A stretch of DNA of 64,000 bases. Source: Edaphochlamys debaryana (lineage: Eukaryota > Chlorophyta > Chlorophyceae > Chlamydomonadales). Shown piece after piece: positions 1 through 13,400 of the stretch. Numbering within the stretch: position 1 is the first letter of the stretch; every line of letters begins with the position of its first letter. The DNA is taken from positions 124,001 to 188,000 of the forward strand of contig JAEHOE010000033.1 in the NCBI GenBank assembly GCA_016858145.1, in the 5' to 3' direction. The notes beneath the pieces were generated by a model. That model made no database searches. It was not told the origin of the DNA and saw only the letters and a list, made by a program, of their open reading frames with translations. The position numbers and the translations under genes are program-made.

Positions 1-902
1 GCTCGGCGGCGGCTGCGACTCGTGAGGAGGGCCCGCGCAGCTGCGTTGGGAGCTCCCAACGAGAGCAGCGGCAGCCCGGAGCCCCCTGCAGGCCGCTGAG
101 CCCTAGCGCAACACGCCGCAGCCCCCCCCCCCCCCGCCACGGCGCCATGAAGGGGCTCGTGCCACTACATGGCAGCCGCGCTGCCCAGGGTCGGTGTGGT
201 TCCTGATTCTCCGTTCAGCAGGGGTGGGCCTCACGTGCATGGCCGTTGGCCTTGCCTGGATGCGGCTCGGGAGCTTGAGCAGGCTGGCCCCTGCTCCCGC
301 TGCTTGGGGGCCGGACCGCTTGGTCGTCTGGCCTGCGTAGGCGCTGGCGGCGTGGTCAGTGCTTGGCTTGCTTGGCGCTCGTCACCTCCGGAGCTGGCAT
401 CTGCGTGGCGCAACGCTCCTGGTGGGGGGGCCGGGGGGGTGGCTGCGAGAGTCCTTCCTGCTATGGCTGGCAGCCGGCAAGGGCACTGGCGCGGCAGCTC
501 GCGTGTGGTGCCCCCCTGTCCTGACAGCCTGCGGTGTTCGTTGCTGGAAGCTGGCAGCCGAGGGAGCTGGCGTTGCTGCCAGGGGCCTCCGAGATCGCGT
601 GACGTGCTCTGTCCGGGTGGCACGTGATGGGCATCGTGGCGGGGGCCGCCCTGCAGCGGTCTGCGCATGTGCACGGTGTCTCTTGACGCCTCTCTGTCGG
701 TGGACGGCAAGTGGGGTCGCCTATGGGGCTGTCTGCGAGGAGCGCCGGCGATACCGTGAGACTTGCCTTTTGGATATCGGCGAGTGGGTTCAGTGTGCAG
801 TGCGTGGGCTGTGCCGGCCCGCCTGGGCACAGGGAGTAGGCTAGGGGGTAAGCAGCAGGCGGTGCCTACAGCCTGCTGCTCCGTAGGGCGGGCATGGGGC
901 TT

Positions 903-1445
903 GAATTCTGTGGGGGTAGAAGAACATCAACGAAGCGAAGCGCTTGGTTGTGGTGTGGCGTAGGGCGTTTTCCGCAGACTACGCAGGCGAGGAGACGACC
1001 TGTGGGAGGGCTCGTTGTCGCCTGGAACTGGCAGGCCCGCGAGGGCAAAGGGACACAAGGGCACATGGCACAACTCGCGGGAGAAACGCACACGAGTGTT
1101 ACGGAAAGGGAGGGAACGGCAGTTCCTCTGGTTAGTGCGGCCAAGGGAACTGCTCGCGCTCTCGCCTGACGCAAAGGTACCCAGCGTACTTACCGTGTGC
1201 TTACCTGCGCTTACCTGGTGCGGAGCGCCGGAAGTAGGGGTCCGCCATCGCCCGAGTTGGCGTAGCTAGTACCCGCGGCGTCCTATGGTCCCCCAGGCCC
1301 CACGGAACCGAACCTGGGGGTAGGGAAGGCGTTGTCCGAGAAGAGGAGGAAAAGAGCGTCAGTACGCGACCATGCGGGCGAGCGGCGAGCGAGCAGAGCA
1401 GGTCTCGACTGCAGGAGAGCCTAGGAACTAGGAATTCTGTGGGGG
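903..1445 (+). repeat. 529-bp module specific to type A units, bounded by a 14-bp direct repeat
   Basis: GAATTCTGTGGGGG occurs at 903-916 and again at 1432-1445, exactly 529 bp apart, and the same arrangement recurs in every type A unit. Type B units (22753-28497 and 29281-32457) have one related copy of this motif and none of the DNA between. The module is therefore either an insertion with a 14-bp duplication or a segment lost from type B by recombination between the short repeats. It contains three closely spaced CTTACC motifs (about 1187-1216), which read as splice-donor-like GGTAAG on the minus strand. No coding or terminal-inverted-repeat signature was found. Confidence 0.8.
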
Positions 1446-4400
1446 ATGCGCGGTAGTCCTCGCCCCCCGGCTCGAGGCAGCGTGTTGCGGACAGGTCTGC
1501 GGCCTCCAGGTCCAGGGACTGCCTACTCTTGCGCCTCTGTGCGGCCGCCAGGCGCACTTTCATAGAGTGGCATATCCCGTAGGGCTGTACTACGGGTTCG
1601 GGCACGTGGGAAGGGTACTTGCCCGTCTGGGCTGCGCGCGGGCTGACTGGGAGGCCGGGGACGGCGTGTCCACGACACGGCCGAGGGCCCGACTTGGTGC
1701 CGTGCTTGCCTCTTTGTCCCACATGCCTGAAGACGTATACGCTATGCTGAATTGAGTAGTCTCGCTCGATTGCTACGCGATGCTGCCCATTCGCGACGTT
1801 GGCGCGCACATCTCCACACCTCACGCCTCAGCCTAAAGGTTGTGCCTGCTTAGAGCCTAGCGTACAGTGCTTACAGAAGACATGATATGGATCGCTTCTG
1901 TCCGCCGCGAGCAGAAGAAGAAAGACTTTGCGCGCGAACCGCGACGACACACAGGCGACACCTCATAGCTGCTTCCAGCCATAGGCAGAGCGTTGGGCTA
2001 CGGCTCTGCGCTCCTCGACACTGGAAGCTGCGCTCGCCCAGAGCTCCGTCTTGATCGACCGTCCGTGGCGCGATCGCGCCACAGCAACAGGCTTCAGCAG
2101 CAGTATGTAAGGTCGTAAGCCGTGTGTCAAGCTGCCGGGTCCAGCAAGGGCCGGCGAGATGTTGCCCCTTCGGATGCGCCGCGCGCGACCACGCGCGCAC
2201 TCGCCGCGGTGCCCACCTGCAAGAAGCGAGGTCGTGGAGGGAGTGGGCTCGGCGGCGGCTGCGACTCGTGAGGAGGGCCCGCGCAGCTGCGTTGGGAGCT
2301 CCCAACGAGAGCAGCGGCAGCCCGGAGCCCCCTGCAGGCCGCTGAGCCCTAGCGCAACACGCCGCAGCCCCCCCCCCCCCCGCCACGGCGCCATGAAGGG
2401 GCTCGTGCCACTACATGGCAGCCGCGCTGCCCAGGGTCGGTGTGGTTCCTGATTCTCCGTTCAGCAGGGGTGGGCCTCACGTGCATGGCCGTTGGCCTTG
2501 CCTGGATGCGGCTCGGGAGCTTGAGCAGGCTGGCCCCTGCTCCCGCTGCTTGGGGGCCGGACCGCTTGGTCGTCTGGCCTGCGTAGGCGCTGGCGGCGTG
2601 GTCAGTGCTTGGCTTGCTTGGCGCTCGTCACCTCCGGAGCTGGCATCTGCGTGGCGCAACGCTCCTGGTGGGGGGGGCCGGGGGGGTGGCTGCGAGAGTC
2701 CTTCCTGCTATGGCTGGCAGCCGGCAAGGGCACTGGCGCGGCAGCTCGCGTGTGGTGCCCCCCTGTCCTGACAGCCTGCGGTGTTCGTTGCTGGAAGCTG
2801 GCAGCCGAGGGAGCTGGCGTTGCTGCCAGGGGCCTCCGAGATCGCGTGACGTGCTCTGTCCGGGTGGCACGTGATGGGCATCGTGGCGGGGGCCGCCCTG
2901 CAGCGGTCTGCGCATGTGCACGGTGTCTCTTGACGCCTCTCTGTCGGTGGACGGCAAGTGGGGTCGCCTATGGGGCTGTCTGCGAGGAGCGCCGGCGATA
3001 CCGTGAGACTTGCCTTTTGGATATCGGCGAGTGGGTTCAGTGTGCAGTGCGTGGGCTGTGCCGGCCCGCCTGGGCACAGGGAGTAGGCTAGGGGGTAAGC
3101 ATCAGGCGGTGCCTACAGCCTGCTGCTCCGTAGGGCGGGCATGGGGCTTGAATTCTGTGGGGGTAGAAGAACATCAACGAAGCGAAGCGCTTGGTTGTGG
3201 TGTGGCGTAGGGCGTTTTCCGCAGACTACGCAGGCGAGGAGACGACCTGTGGGAGGGCTCGTTGTCGCCTGGAACTGGCAGGCCCGCGAGGGCAAAGGGA
3301 CACAAGGGCACATGGCACAACTCGCGGGAGAAACGCACACGAGTGTTACGGAAAGGGAGGGAACGGCAGTTCCTCTGGTTAGTGCGGCCAAGGGAACTGC
3401 TCGCGCTCTCGCCTGACGCAAAGGTACCCAGCGTACTTACCGTGTGCTTACCTGCGCTTACCTGGTGCGGAGCGCCGGAAGTAGGGGTCCGCCATCGCCC
3501 GAGTTGGCGTAGCTAGTACCCGCGGCGTCCTATGGTCCCCCAGGCCCCACGGAACCGAACCTGGGGGTAGGGAAGGCGTTGTCCGAGAAGAGGAGGAAAA
3601 GAGCGTCAGTACGCGACCATGCGGGCGAGCGGCGAGCGAGCAGAGCAGGTCTCGACTGCAGGAGAGCCTAGGAACTAGGAATTCTGTGGGGGATGCGCGG
3701 TAGTCCTCGCCCCCCGGCTCGAGGCAGCGTGTTGCGGACAGGTCTGCGGCCTCCAGGTCGAGGGACTGCCTACTCTTGCGCCTCTGTGCGGCCGCCAGGC
3801 GCACTTTCATAGAGTGGCATATCCCGTAGGGCTGTACTACGGGTTCGGGCACGTGGGAAGGGTACTTGCCCGTCTGGGCTGCGCGCGGGCTGACTGGGAG
3901 GCCGGGGACGGCGTGTCCACGACACGGCCGAGGGCCCGACTTGGTGCCGTGCTTGCCTCTTTGTCCCACATGCCTGAAGACGTATACGCTATGCTGAATT
4001 GAGTAGTCTCGCTCGATTGCTACGCGATGCTGCCCATTCACGACGTTGGCGCGCACATCTCCACACCTCACGCCTCAGCCTAAAGGTTGTGCCTGCTTAG
4101 AGCCTAGCGTACAGTGCTTACAGAAGACATGATATGGATCGCTTCTGTCCGCCGCGAGCAGAAGAAGAAAGACTTTGCGCGCGAACCGCGACGACACACA
4201 GGCGACACCTCATAGCTGCTTCCAGCCATAGGCAGAGCGTTGGGCTACGGCTCTGCGCTCCTCGACACTGGAAGCTGCGCTCGCCCAGAGCTCCGTCTTG
4301 ATCGACCGTCCGTGGCGCGATCGCGCCACAGCAACAGGCTTCAGCAGCAGTATGTAAGGTCGTAAGCCGTGTGTCAAGCTGCCGGGTCCAGCAAGGGCCG

Positions 4401-7400
4401 GCGAGATGTTGCCCCTTCGGATGCGCCGCGCGCGACCACGCGCGCACTCGCCGCGGTGCCCACCTGCAAGAAGCGAGGTCGTGGAGGGAGTGGGCTCGGC
4501 GGCGGCTGCGACTCGTGAGGAGGGCCCGCGCAGCTGCGTTGGGAGCTCCCAACGAGAGCAGCGGCAGCCCGGAGCCCCCTGCAGGCCGCTGAGCCCTAGC
4601 GCAACACGCCGCAGCCCCCCCCCCCCCCGCCACGGCGCCATGAAGGGGCTCGTGCCACTACATGGCAGCCGCGCTGCCCAGGGTCGGTGTGGTTCCTGAT
4701 TCTCCGTTCAGCAGGGGTGGGCCTCACGTGCATGGCCGTTGGCCTTGCCTGGATGCGGCTCGGGAGCTTGAGCAGGCTGGCCCCTGCTCCCGCTGCTTGG
4801 GGGCCGGACCGCTTGGTCGTCTGGCCTGCGTAGGCGCTGGCGGCGTGGTCAGTGCTTGGCTTGCTTGGCGCTCGTCACCTCCGGAGCTGGCATCTGCGTG
4901 GCGCAACGCTCCTGGTGGGGGGGCCGGGGGGGTGGCTGCGAGAGTCCTTCCTGCTATGGCTGGCAGCCGGCAAGGGCACTGGCGCGGCAGCTCGCGTGTG
5001 GTGCCCCCCTGTCCTGACAGCCTGCGGTGTTCGTTGCTGGAAGCTGGCAGCCGAGGGAGCTGGCGTTGCTGCCAGGGGCCTCCGAGATCGTGTGACGTGC
5101 TCTGTCCGGGTGGCACGTGATGGGCATCGTGGCGGGGGCCGCCCTGCAGCGGTCTGCGCATGTGCACGGTGTCTCTTGACGCCTCTCTGTCGGTGGACGG
5201 CAAGTGGGGTCGCCTATGGGGCTGTCTGCGAGGAGCGCCGGCGATACCGTGAGACTTGCCTTTTGGATATCGGCGAGTGGGTTCAGTGTGCAGTGCGTGG
5301 GCTGTGCCGGCCCGCCTGGGCACAGGGAGTAGGCTAGGGGGTAAGCATCAGGCGGTGCCTACAGCCTGCTGCTCCGTAGGGCGGGCATGGGGCTTGAATT
5401 CTGTGGGGGTAGAAGAACATCAACGAAGCGAAGCGCTTGGTTGTGGTGTGGCGTAGGGCGTTTTCCGCAGACTACGCAGGCGAGGAGACGACCTGTGGGA
5501 GGGCTCGTTGTCGCCTGGAACTGGCAGGCCCGCGAGGGCAAAGGGACACAAGGGCACATGGCACAACTCGCGGGAGAAACGCACACGAGTGTTACGGAAA
5601 GGGAGGGAACGGCAGTTCCTCTGGTTAGTGCGGCCAAGGGAACTGCTCGCGCTCTCGCCTGACGCAAAGGTACCCAGCGTACTTACCGTGTGCTTACCTG
5701 CGCTTACCTGGTGCGGAGCGCCGGAAGTAGGGGTCCGCCATCGCCCGAGTTGGCGTAGCTAGTACCCGCGGCGTCCTATGGTCCCCCAGGCCCCACGGAA
5801 CCGAACCTGGGGGTAGGGAAGGCGTTGTCCGAGAAGAGGAGGAAAAGAGCGTCAGTACGCGACCATGCGGGCGAGCGGCGAGCGAGCAGAGCAGGTCTCG
5901 ACTGCAGGAGAGCCTAGGAACTAGGAATTCTGTGGGGGATGCGCGGTAGTCCTCGCCCCCCGGCTCGAGGCAGCGTGTTGCGGACAGGTCTGCGGCCTCC
6001 AGGTCCAGGGACTGCCTACTCTTGCGCCTCTGTGCGGCCGCCAGGCGCACTTTCATAGAGTGGCATATCCCGTAGGGCTGTACTACGGGTTCGGGCACGT
6101 GGGAAGGGTACTTGCCCGTCTGGGCTGCGCGCGGGCTGACTGGGAGGCCGGGGACGGCGTGTCCACGACACGGCCGAGGGCCCGACTTGGTGCCGTGCTT
6201 GCCTCTTTGTCCCACATGCCTGAAGACGTATACGCTATGCTGAATTGAGTAGTCTCGCTCGATTGCTACGCGATGCTGCCCATTCACGACGTTGGCGCGC
6301 ACATCTCCACACCTCACGCCTCAGCCTAAAGGTTGTGCCTGCTTAGAGCCTAGCGTACAGTGCTTACAGAAGACATGATATGGATCGCTTCTGTCCGCCG
6401 CGAGCAGAAGAAGAAAGACTTTGCGCGCGAACCGCGACGACACACAGGCGACACCTCATAGCTGCTTCCAGCCATAGGCAGAGCGTTGGGCTACGGCTCT
6501 GCGCTCCTCGACACTGGAAGCTGCGCTCGCCCAGAGCTCCGTCTTGATCGACCGTCCGTGGCGCGATCGCGCCACAGCAACAGGCTTCAGCAGCAGTATG
6601 TAGGGTCGTAAGCCGTGTGTCAAGCTGCCGGGTCCAGCAAGGGCCGGCGAGATGTTGCCCCTTCGGATGCGCCGCGCGCGACCACGCGCGCACTCGCCGC
6701 GGTGCCCACCTGCAAGAAGCGAGGTCGTGGAGGGAGTGGGCTCGGCGGCGGCTGCGACTCGTGAGGAGGGCCCGCGCAGCTGCGTTGGGAGCTCCCAACG
6801 AGAGCAGCGGCAGCCCGGAGCCCCCTGCAGGCCGCTGAGCCCTAGCGCAACACGCCGCAGCCCCCCCCCCCCCGCCACGGCGCCATGAAGGGGCTCGTGC
6901 CACTACATGGCAGCCGCGCTGCCCAGGGTCGGTGTGGTTCCTGATTCTCCGTTCAGCAGGGGTGGGCCTCACGTGCATGGCCGTTGGCCTTGCCTGGATG
7001 CGGCTCGGGAGCTTGGGCAGGCTGGCCCCTGCTCCCGCTGCTTGGGGGCCGGACCGCTTGTTCGTCTGGCCTGCGTAGGCGCTGGCGGCGTGGTCAGTGC
7101 TTGGCTTGCTTGGTGCTCGTCACCTCCGGAGCTGGCATCTGCGTGGCGCAACGCTCCTGGTTGGCGGGCCGGGGGGGTGGCTGCGAGAGTCCTTCCTGCT
7201 ATGGCTGGCAGCCGGCAAGGGCACTGGCGCGGCAGCTCGCGTGTGGTGGCCCCCTGTCCTGACAGCCTGCGGTGTTCGTTGCTGGAAGCTGGCAGCCGAG
7301 GGAGCTGGCGTTGCTGCCAGGGGCCTCCGAGATCGTGTGACGTGCTCTGTCCGGGTGGCACGTGATGGGCATCGTGGCGGGGGCCGCCCTGCAGCGGTCT

Positions 7401-10400
7401 GCGCATGTGCACGGTGTCTCTTGACGCCTCTCTGTCGGTGGACGGCAAGTGGGGTCGCCTATGGGGCTGTCTGCGAGGAGCGCCGGCGATACCGTGAGAC
7501 TTGCCTTTTGGATATCGGCGAGTGGGTTCAGTGTGCAGTGCGTGGGCTGTGCCGGCCCGCCTGGGCACAGGGAGTAGGCTAGGGGGTAAGCATCAGGCGG
7601 TGCCTACAGCCTGCTGCTCCGTAGGGCGGGCATGGGGCTTGAATTCTGTGGGGGTAGAAGAACATCAACGAAGCGAAGCGCTTGGTTGTGGTGTGGCGTA
7701 GGGCGTTTTCCGCAGACTACGCAGGCGAGGAGACGACCTGTGGGAGGGCTCGTTGTCGCCTGGAACTGACAGGCCCGCGAGGGCAAAGGGACACAAGGGC
7801 ACATGGCACAACTCGCGGGAGAAACGCACACGAGTGTTACGGAAAGGGAGGGAACGGCAGTTCCTCTGGTTAGTGCGGCCAAGGGAACTGCTCGCGCTCT
7901 CGCCTGACGCAAAGGTACCCAGCGTACTTACCGTGTGCTTACCTGCGCTTACCTGGTGCGGAGCGCCGGAAGTAGGGGTCCGCCATCGCCCGAGTTGGCG
8001 TAGCTAGTACCCGCGGCGTCCTATGGTCCCCCAGGCCCCACGGAACCGAACCTGGGGGTAGGGAAGGCGTTGTCCGAGAAGAGGAGGAAAAGAGCGTCAG
8101 TACGCGACCATGCGGGCGAGCGGCGAGCGAGCAGAGCAGGTCTCGACTGCAGGAGAGCCTAGGAACTAGGAATTCTGTGGGGGATGCGCGGTAGTCCTCG
8201 CCCCCCGGCTCGAGGCAGCGTGTTGCGGACAGGTCTGCGGCCTCCAGGTCGAGGGACTGCCTACTCTTGCGCCTCTGTGCGGCCGCCAGGCGCACTTTCA
8301 TAGAGTGGCATATCCCGTAGGGCTGTACTACGGGTTCGGGCACGTGGGAAGGGTACTTGCCCGTCTGGGCTGCGCGCGGGCTGACTGGGAGGCCGGGGAC
8401 GGCGTGTCCACGACACGGCCGAGGGCCCGACTTGGTGCCGTGCTTGCCTCTTTGTCCCACATGCCTGAAGACGTATACGCTATGCTGAATTGAGTAGTCT
8501 CGCTCGATTGCTACGCGATGCTGCCCATTCACGACGTTTGCGCGCACATCTCCACACCTCACGCCTCAGCCTAAAGGTTGTGCCTGCTTAGAGCCTAGCG
8601 TACAGTGCTTACAGAAGACATGATATGGATCGCTTCTGTCCGCCGCGAGCAGAAGAAGAAAGACTTTGCGCGCGAACCGCGACGACACACAGGCGACACC
8701 TCATAGCTGCTTCCAGCCATAGGCAGAGCGTTGGGCTACGGCTCTGCGCTCCTCGACACTGGAAGCTGCGCTCGCCCAGAGCTCCGTCTTGATCGACCGT
8801 CCGTGGCGCGATCGCGCCACAGCAACAGGCTTCAGCAGCAGTATGTAGGGTCGTAAGCCGTGTGTCAAGCTGCCGGGTCCAGCAAGGGCCGGCGAGATGT
8901 TGCCCCTTCGGATGCGCCGCGCGCGACCACGCGCGCACTCGCCGCGGTGCCCACCTGCAAGAAGCGAGGTCGTGGAGGGAGTGGGCTCGGCGGCGGCTGC
9001 GACTCGTGAGGAGGGCCCGCGCAGCTGCGTTGGGAGCTCCCAACGAGAGCAGCGGCAGCCCGGAGCCCCCTGCAGGCCGCTGAGCCCTAGCGCAACACGC
9101 CGCAGGCCCCCCCCCCCCGCCACGGCGCCATGAAGGGGCTCGTGCCACTACATGGCAGCCGCGCTGCCCAGGGTCGGTGTGGTTCCTGATTCTCCGTTCA
9201 GCAGGGGTGGGCCTCACGTGCATGGCCGTTGGCCTTGCCTGGATGCGGCTCGGGAGCTTGAGCAGGCTGGCCCCTGCTCCCGCTGCTTGGGGGCCGGACC
9301 GCTTGGTCGTCTGGCCTGCGTAGGCGCTGGCGGCGTGGTCAGTGCTTGGCTTGCTTGGCGCTCGTCACCTCCGGAGCTGGCATCTGCGTGGCGCAACGCT
9401 CCTGGTGGGGGGGCCGGGGGGGTGGCTGCGAGAGTCCTTCCTGCTATGGCTGGCAGCCGGCAAGGGCACTGGCGCGGCAGCTCGCGTGTGGTGCCCCCCT
9501 GTCCTGACAGCCTGCGGTGTTCGTTGCTGGAAGCTGGCAGCCGAGGGAGCTGGCGTTGCTGCCAGGGGCCTCCGAGATCGTGTGACGTGCTCTGTCCGGG
9601 TGGCACGTGATGGGCATCGTGGCGGGGGCCGCCCTGCAGCGGTCTGCGCATGTGCACGGTGTCTCTTGACGCCTCTCTGTCGGTGGACGGCAAGTGGGGT
9701 CGCCTATGGGGCTGTCTGCGAGGAGCGCCGGCGATACCGTGAGACTTGCCTTTTGGATATCGGCGAGTGGGTTCAGTGTGCAGTGCGTGGGCTGTGCCGG
9801 CCCGCCTGGGCACAGGGAGTAGGCTAGGGGGTAAGCAGCAGGCGGTGCCTACAGCCTGCTGCTCCGTAGGGCGGGCATGGGGCTTGAATTCTGTGGGGGT
9901 AGAAGAACATCAACGAAGCGAAGCGCTTGGTTGTGGTGTGGCGTAGGGCGTTTTCCGCAGACTACGCAGGCGAGGAGACGACCTGTGGGAGGGCTCGTTG
10001 TCGCCTGGAACTGGCAGGCCCGCGAGGGCAAAGGGACACAAGGGCACATGGCACAACTCGCGGGAGAAACGCACACGAGTGTTACGGAAAGGGAGGGAAC
10101 GGCAGTTCCTCTGGTTAGTGCGGCCAAGGGAACTGCTCGCGCTCTCGCCTGACGCAAAGGTACCCAGCGTACTTACCGTGTGCTTACCTGCGCTTACCTG
10201 GTGCGGAGCGCCGGAAGTAGGGGTCCGCCATCGCCCGAGTTGGCGTAGCTAGTACCCGCGGCGTCCTATGGTCCCCCAGGCCCCACGGAACCGAACCTGG
10301 GGGTAGGGAAGGCGTTGTCCGAGAAGAGGAGGAAAAGAGCGTCAGTACGCGACCATGCGGGCGAGCGGCGAGCGAGCAGAGCAGGTCTCGACTGCAGGAG

Positions 10401-13400
10401 AGCCTAGGAACTAGGAATTCTGTGGGGGATGCGCGGTAGTCCTCGCCCCCCGGCTCGAGGCAGCGTGTTGCGGACAGGTCTGCGGCCTCCAGGTCCAGGG
10501 ACTGCCTACTCTTGCGCCTCTGTGCGGCCGCCAGGCGCACTTTCATAGAGTGGCATATCCCGTAGGGCTGTACTACGGGTTCGGGCACGTGGGAAGGGTA
10601 CTTGCCCGTCTGGGCTGCGCGCGGGCTGACTGGGAGGCCGGGGACGGCGTGTCCACGACACGGCCGAGGGCCCGACTTGGTGCCGTGCTTGCCTCTTTGT
10701 CCCACATGCCTGAAGACGTATACGCTATGCTGAATTGAGTAGTCTCGCTCGATTGCTACGCGATGCTGCCCATTCACGACGTTGGCGCGCACATCTCCAC
10801 ACCTCACGCCTCAGCCTAAAGGTTGTGCCTGCTTAGAGCCTAGCGTACAGTGCTTACAGAAGACATGATATGGATCGCTTCTGTCCGCCGCGAGCAGAAG
10901 AAGAAAGACTTTGCGCGCGAACCGCGACGACACACAGGCGACACCTCATAGCTGCTTCCAGCCATAGGCAGAGCGTTGGGCTACGGCTCTGCGCTCCTCG
11001 ACACTGGAAGCTGCGCTCGCCCAGAGCTCCGTCTTGATCGACCGTCCGTGGCGCGATCGCGCCACAGCAACAGGCTTCAGCAGCAGTATGTAGGGTCGTA
11101 AGCCGTGTGTTCAAGCTGCCGGGTCCAGCAAGGGCCGGCGAGATGTTGCCCCTTCGGATGCGCCGCGCGCGACCACGCGCGCACTCGCCGCGGTGCCCAC
11201 CTGCAAGAAGCGAGGTCGTGGAGGGAGTGGGCTCGGCGGCGGCTGCGACTCGTGAGGAGGGCCCGCGCAGCTGCGTTGGGAGCTCCCAACGAGAGCAGCG
11301 GCAGCCCGGAGCCCCCTGCAGGCCGCTGAGCCCTAGCGCAACACGCCGCAGGCCCCCCCCCCCCCGCCACGGCGCCATGAAGGGGCTCGTGCCACTACAT
11401 GGCAGCCGCGCTGCCCAGGGTCGGTGTGGTTCCTGATTCTCCGTTCAGCAGGGGTGGGCCTCACGTGCATGGCCGTTGGCCTTGCCTGGATGCGGCTCGG
11501 GAGCTTGGGCAGGCTGGCCCCTGCTCCCGCTGCTTGGGGGCCGGACCGCTTGGTCGTCTGGCCTGCGTAGGCGCTGGCGGCGTGGTCAGTGCTTGGCTTG
11601 CTTGGCGCTCGTCACCTCCGGAGCTGGCATCTGCGTGGCGCAACGCTCCTGGTTGGCGGGCCGGGGGGGTGGCTGCGAGAGTCCTTCCTGCTATGGCTGG
11701 CAGCCGGCAAGGGCACTGGCGCGGCAGCTCGCGTGTGGTGGCCCCCTGTCCTGACAGCCTGCGGTGTTCGTTGCTGGAAGCTGGCAGCCGAGGGAGCTGG
11801 CGTTGCTGCCAGGGGCCTCCGAGATCGTGTGACGTGCTCTGTCCGGGTGGCACGTGATGGGCATCGTGGCGGGGGCCGCCCTGCAGCGGTCTGCGCATGT
11901 GCACGGTGTCTCTTGACGCCTCTCTGTCGGTGGACGGCAAGTGGGGTCGCCTATGGGGCTGTCTGCGAGGAGCGCCGGCGATACCGTGAGACTTGCCTTT
12001 TGGATATCGGCGAGTGGGTTCAGTGTGCAGTGCGTGGGCTGTGCCGGCCCGCCTGGGCACAGGGAGTAGGCTAGGGGGTAAGCAGCAGGCGGTGCCTACA
12101 GCCTGCTGCTCCGTAGGGCGGGCATGGGGCTTGAATTCTGTGGGGGTAGAAGAACATCAACGAAGCGAAGCGCTTGGTTGTGGTGTGGCGTAGGGCGTTT
12201 TCCGCAGACTACGCAGGCGAGGAGACGACCTGTGGGAGGGCTCGTTGTCGCCTGGAACTGACAGGCCCGCGAGGGCAAAGGGACACAAGGGCACATGGCA
12301 CAACTCGCGGGAGAAACGCACACGAGTGTTACGGAAAGGGAGGGAACGGCAGTTCCTCTGGTTAGTGCGGCCAAGGGAACTGCTCGCGCTCTCGCCTGAC
12401 GCAAAGGTACCCAGCGTACTTACCGTGTGCTTACCTGCGCTTACCTGGTGCGGAGCGCCGGAAGTAGGGGTCCGCCATCGCCCGAGTTGGCGTAGCTAGT
12501 ACCCGCGGCGTCCTATGGTCCCCCAGGCCCCACGGAACCGAACCTGGGGGTAGGGAAGGCGTTGTCCGAGAAGAGGAGGAAAAGAGCGTCAGTACGCGAC
12601 CATGCGGGCGAGCGGCGAGCGAGCAGAGCAGGTCTCGACTGCAGGAGAGCCTAGGAACTAGGAATTCTGTGGGGGATGCGCGGTAGTCCTCGCCCCCCGG
12701 CTCGAGGCAGCGTGTTGCGGACAGGTCTGCGGCCTCCAGGTCCAGGGACTGCCTACTCTTGCGCCTCTGTGCGGCCGCCAGGCGCACTTTCATAGAGTGG
12801 CATATCCCGTAGGGCTGTACTACGGGTTCGGGCACGTGGGAAGGGTACTTGCCCGTCTGGGCTGCGCGCGGGCTGACTGGGAGGCCGGGGACGGCGTGTC
12901 CACGACACGGCCGAGGGCCCGACTTGGTGCCGTGCTTGCCTCTTTGTCCCACATGCCTGAAGACGTATACGCTATGCTGAATTGAGTAGTCTCGCTCGAT
13001 TGCTACGCGATGCTGCCCATTCGCGACGTTGGCGCGCACATCTCCACACCTCACGCCTCAGCCTAAAGGTTGTGCCTGCTTAGAGCCTAGCGTACAGTGC
13101 TTACAGAAGACATGATATGGATCGCTTCTGTCCGCCGCGAGCAGAAGAAAAGACTTTGCGCGCGAACCGCGACGACACACAGGCGACACCTCATAGCTGC
13201 TTCCAGCCATAGGCAGAGCGTTGGGCTACGGCTCTGCGCTCCTCGACACTGGAAGCTGCGCTCGCCCAGAGCTCCGTCTTGATCGACCGTCCGTGGCGCG
13301 ATCGCGCCACAGCAACAGGCTTCAGCAGCAGTATGTAGGGTCGTAAGCCGTGTGTTCAAGCTGCCGGGTCCAGCAAGGGCCGGCGAGATGTTGCCCCTTC

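Noticed and set aside
169..844. Overlapping 150-200 codon ORFs on both strands in each unit
   Set aside because: Several mutually exclusive frames are open over the same DNA with no domain. Conservation across units reflects recent duplication, not selection.
903..1445. 529-bp module as an introner-type intron (GTAGAAG...AACTAG on the plus strand)
   Set aside because: Splicing at those sites would leave both 14-bp copies, not the single-copy type B sequence, and there is no coding exon around it.
1201..1824. 207-codon minus-strand ORF repeated in every type A unit, ending near splice-donor-like GGTAAG motifs
   Set aside because: Type B copies shift its frame by single-base changes, its composition is low-quality, and it resembles no known protein. 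GC-rich DNA yields such frames by chance, and near-identical units repeat them.
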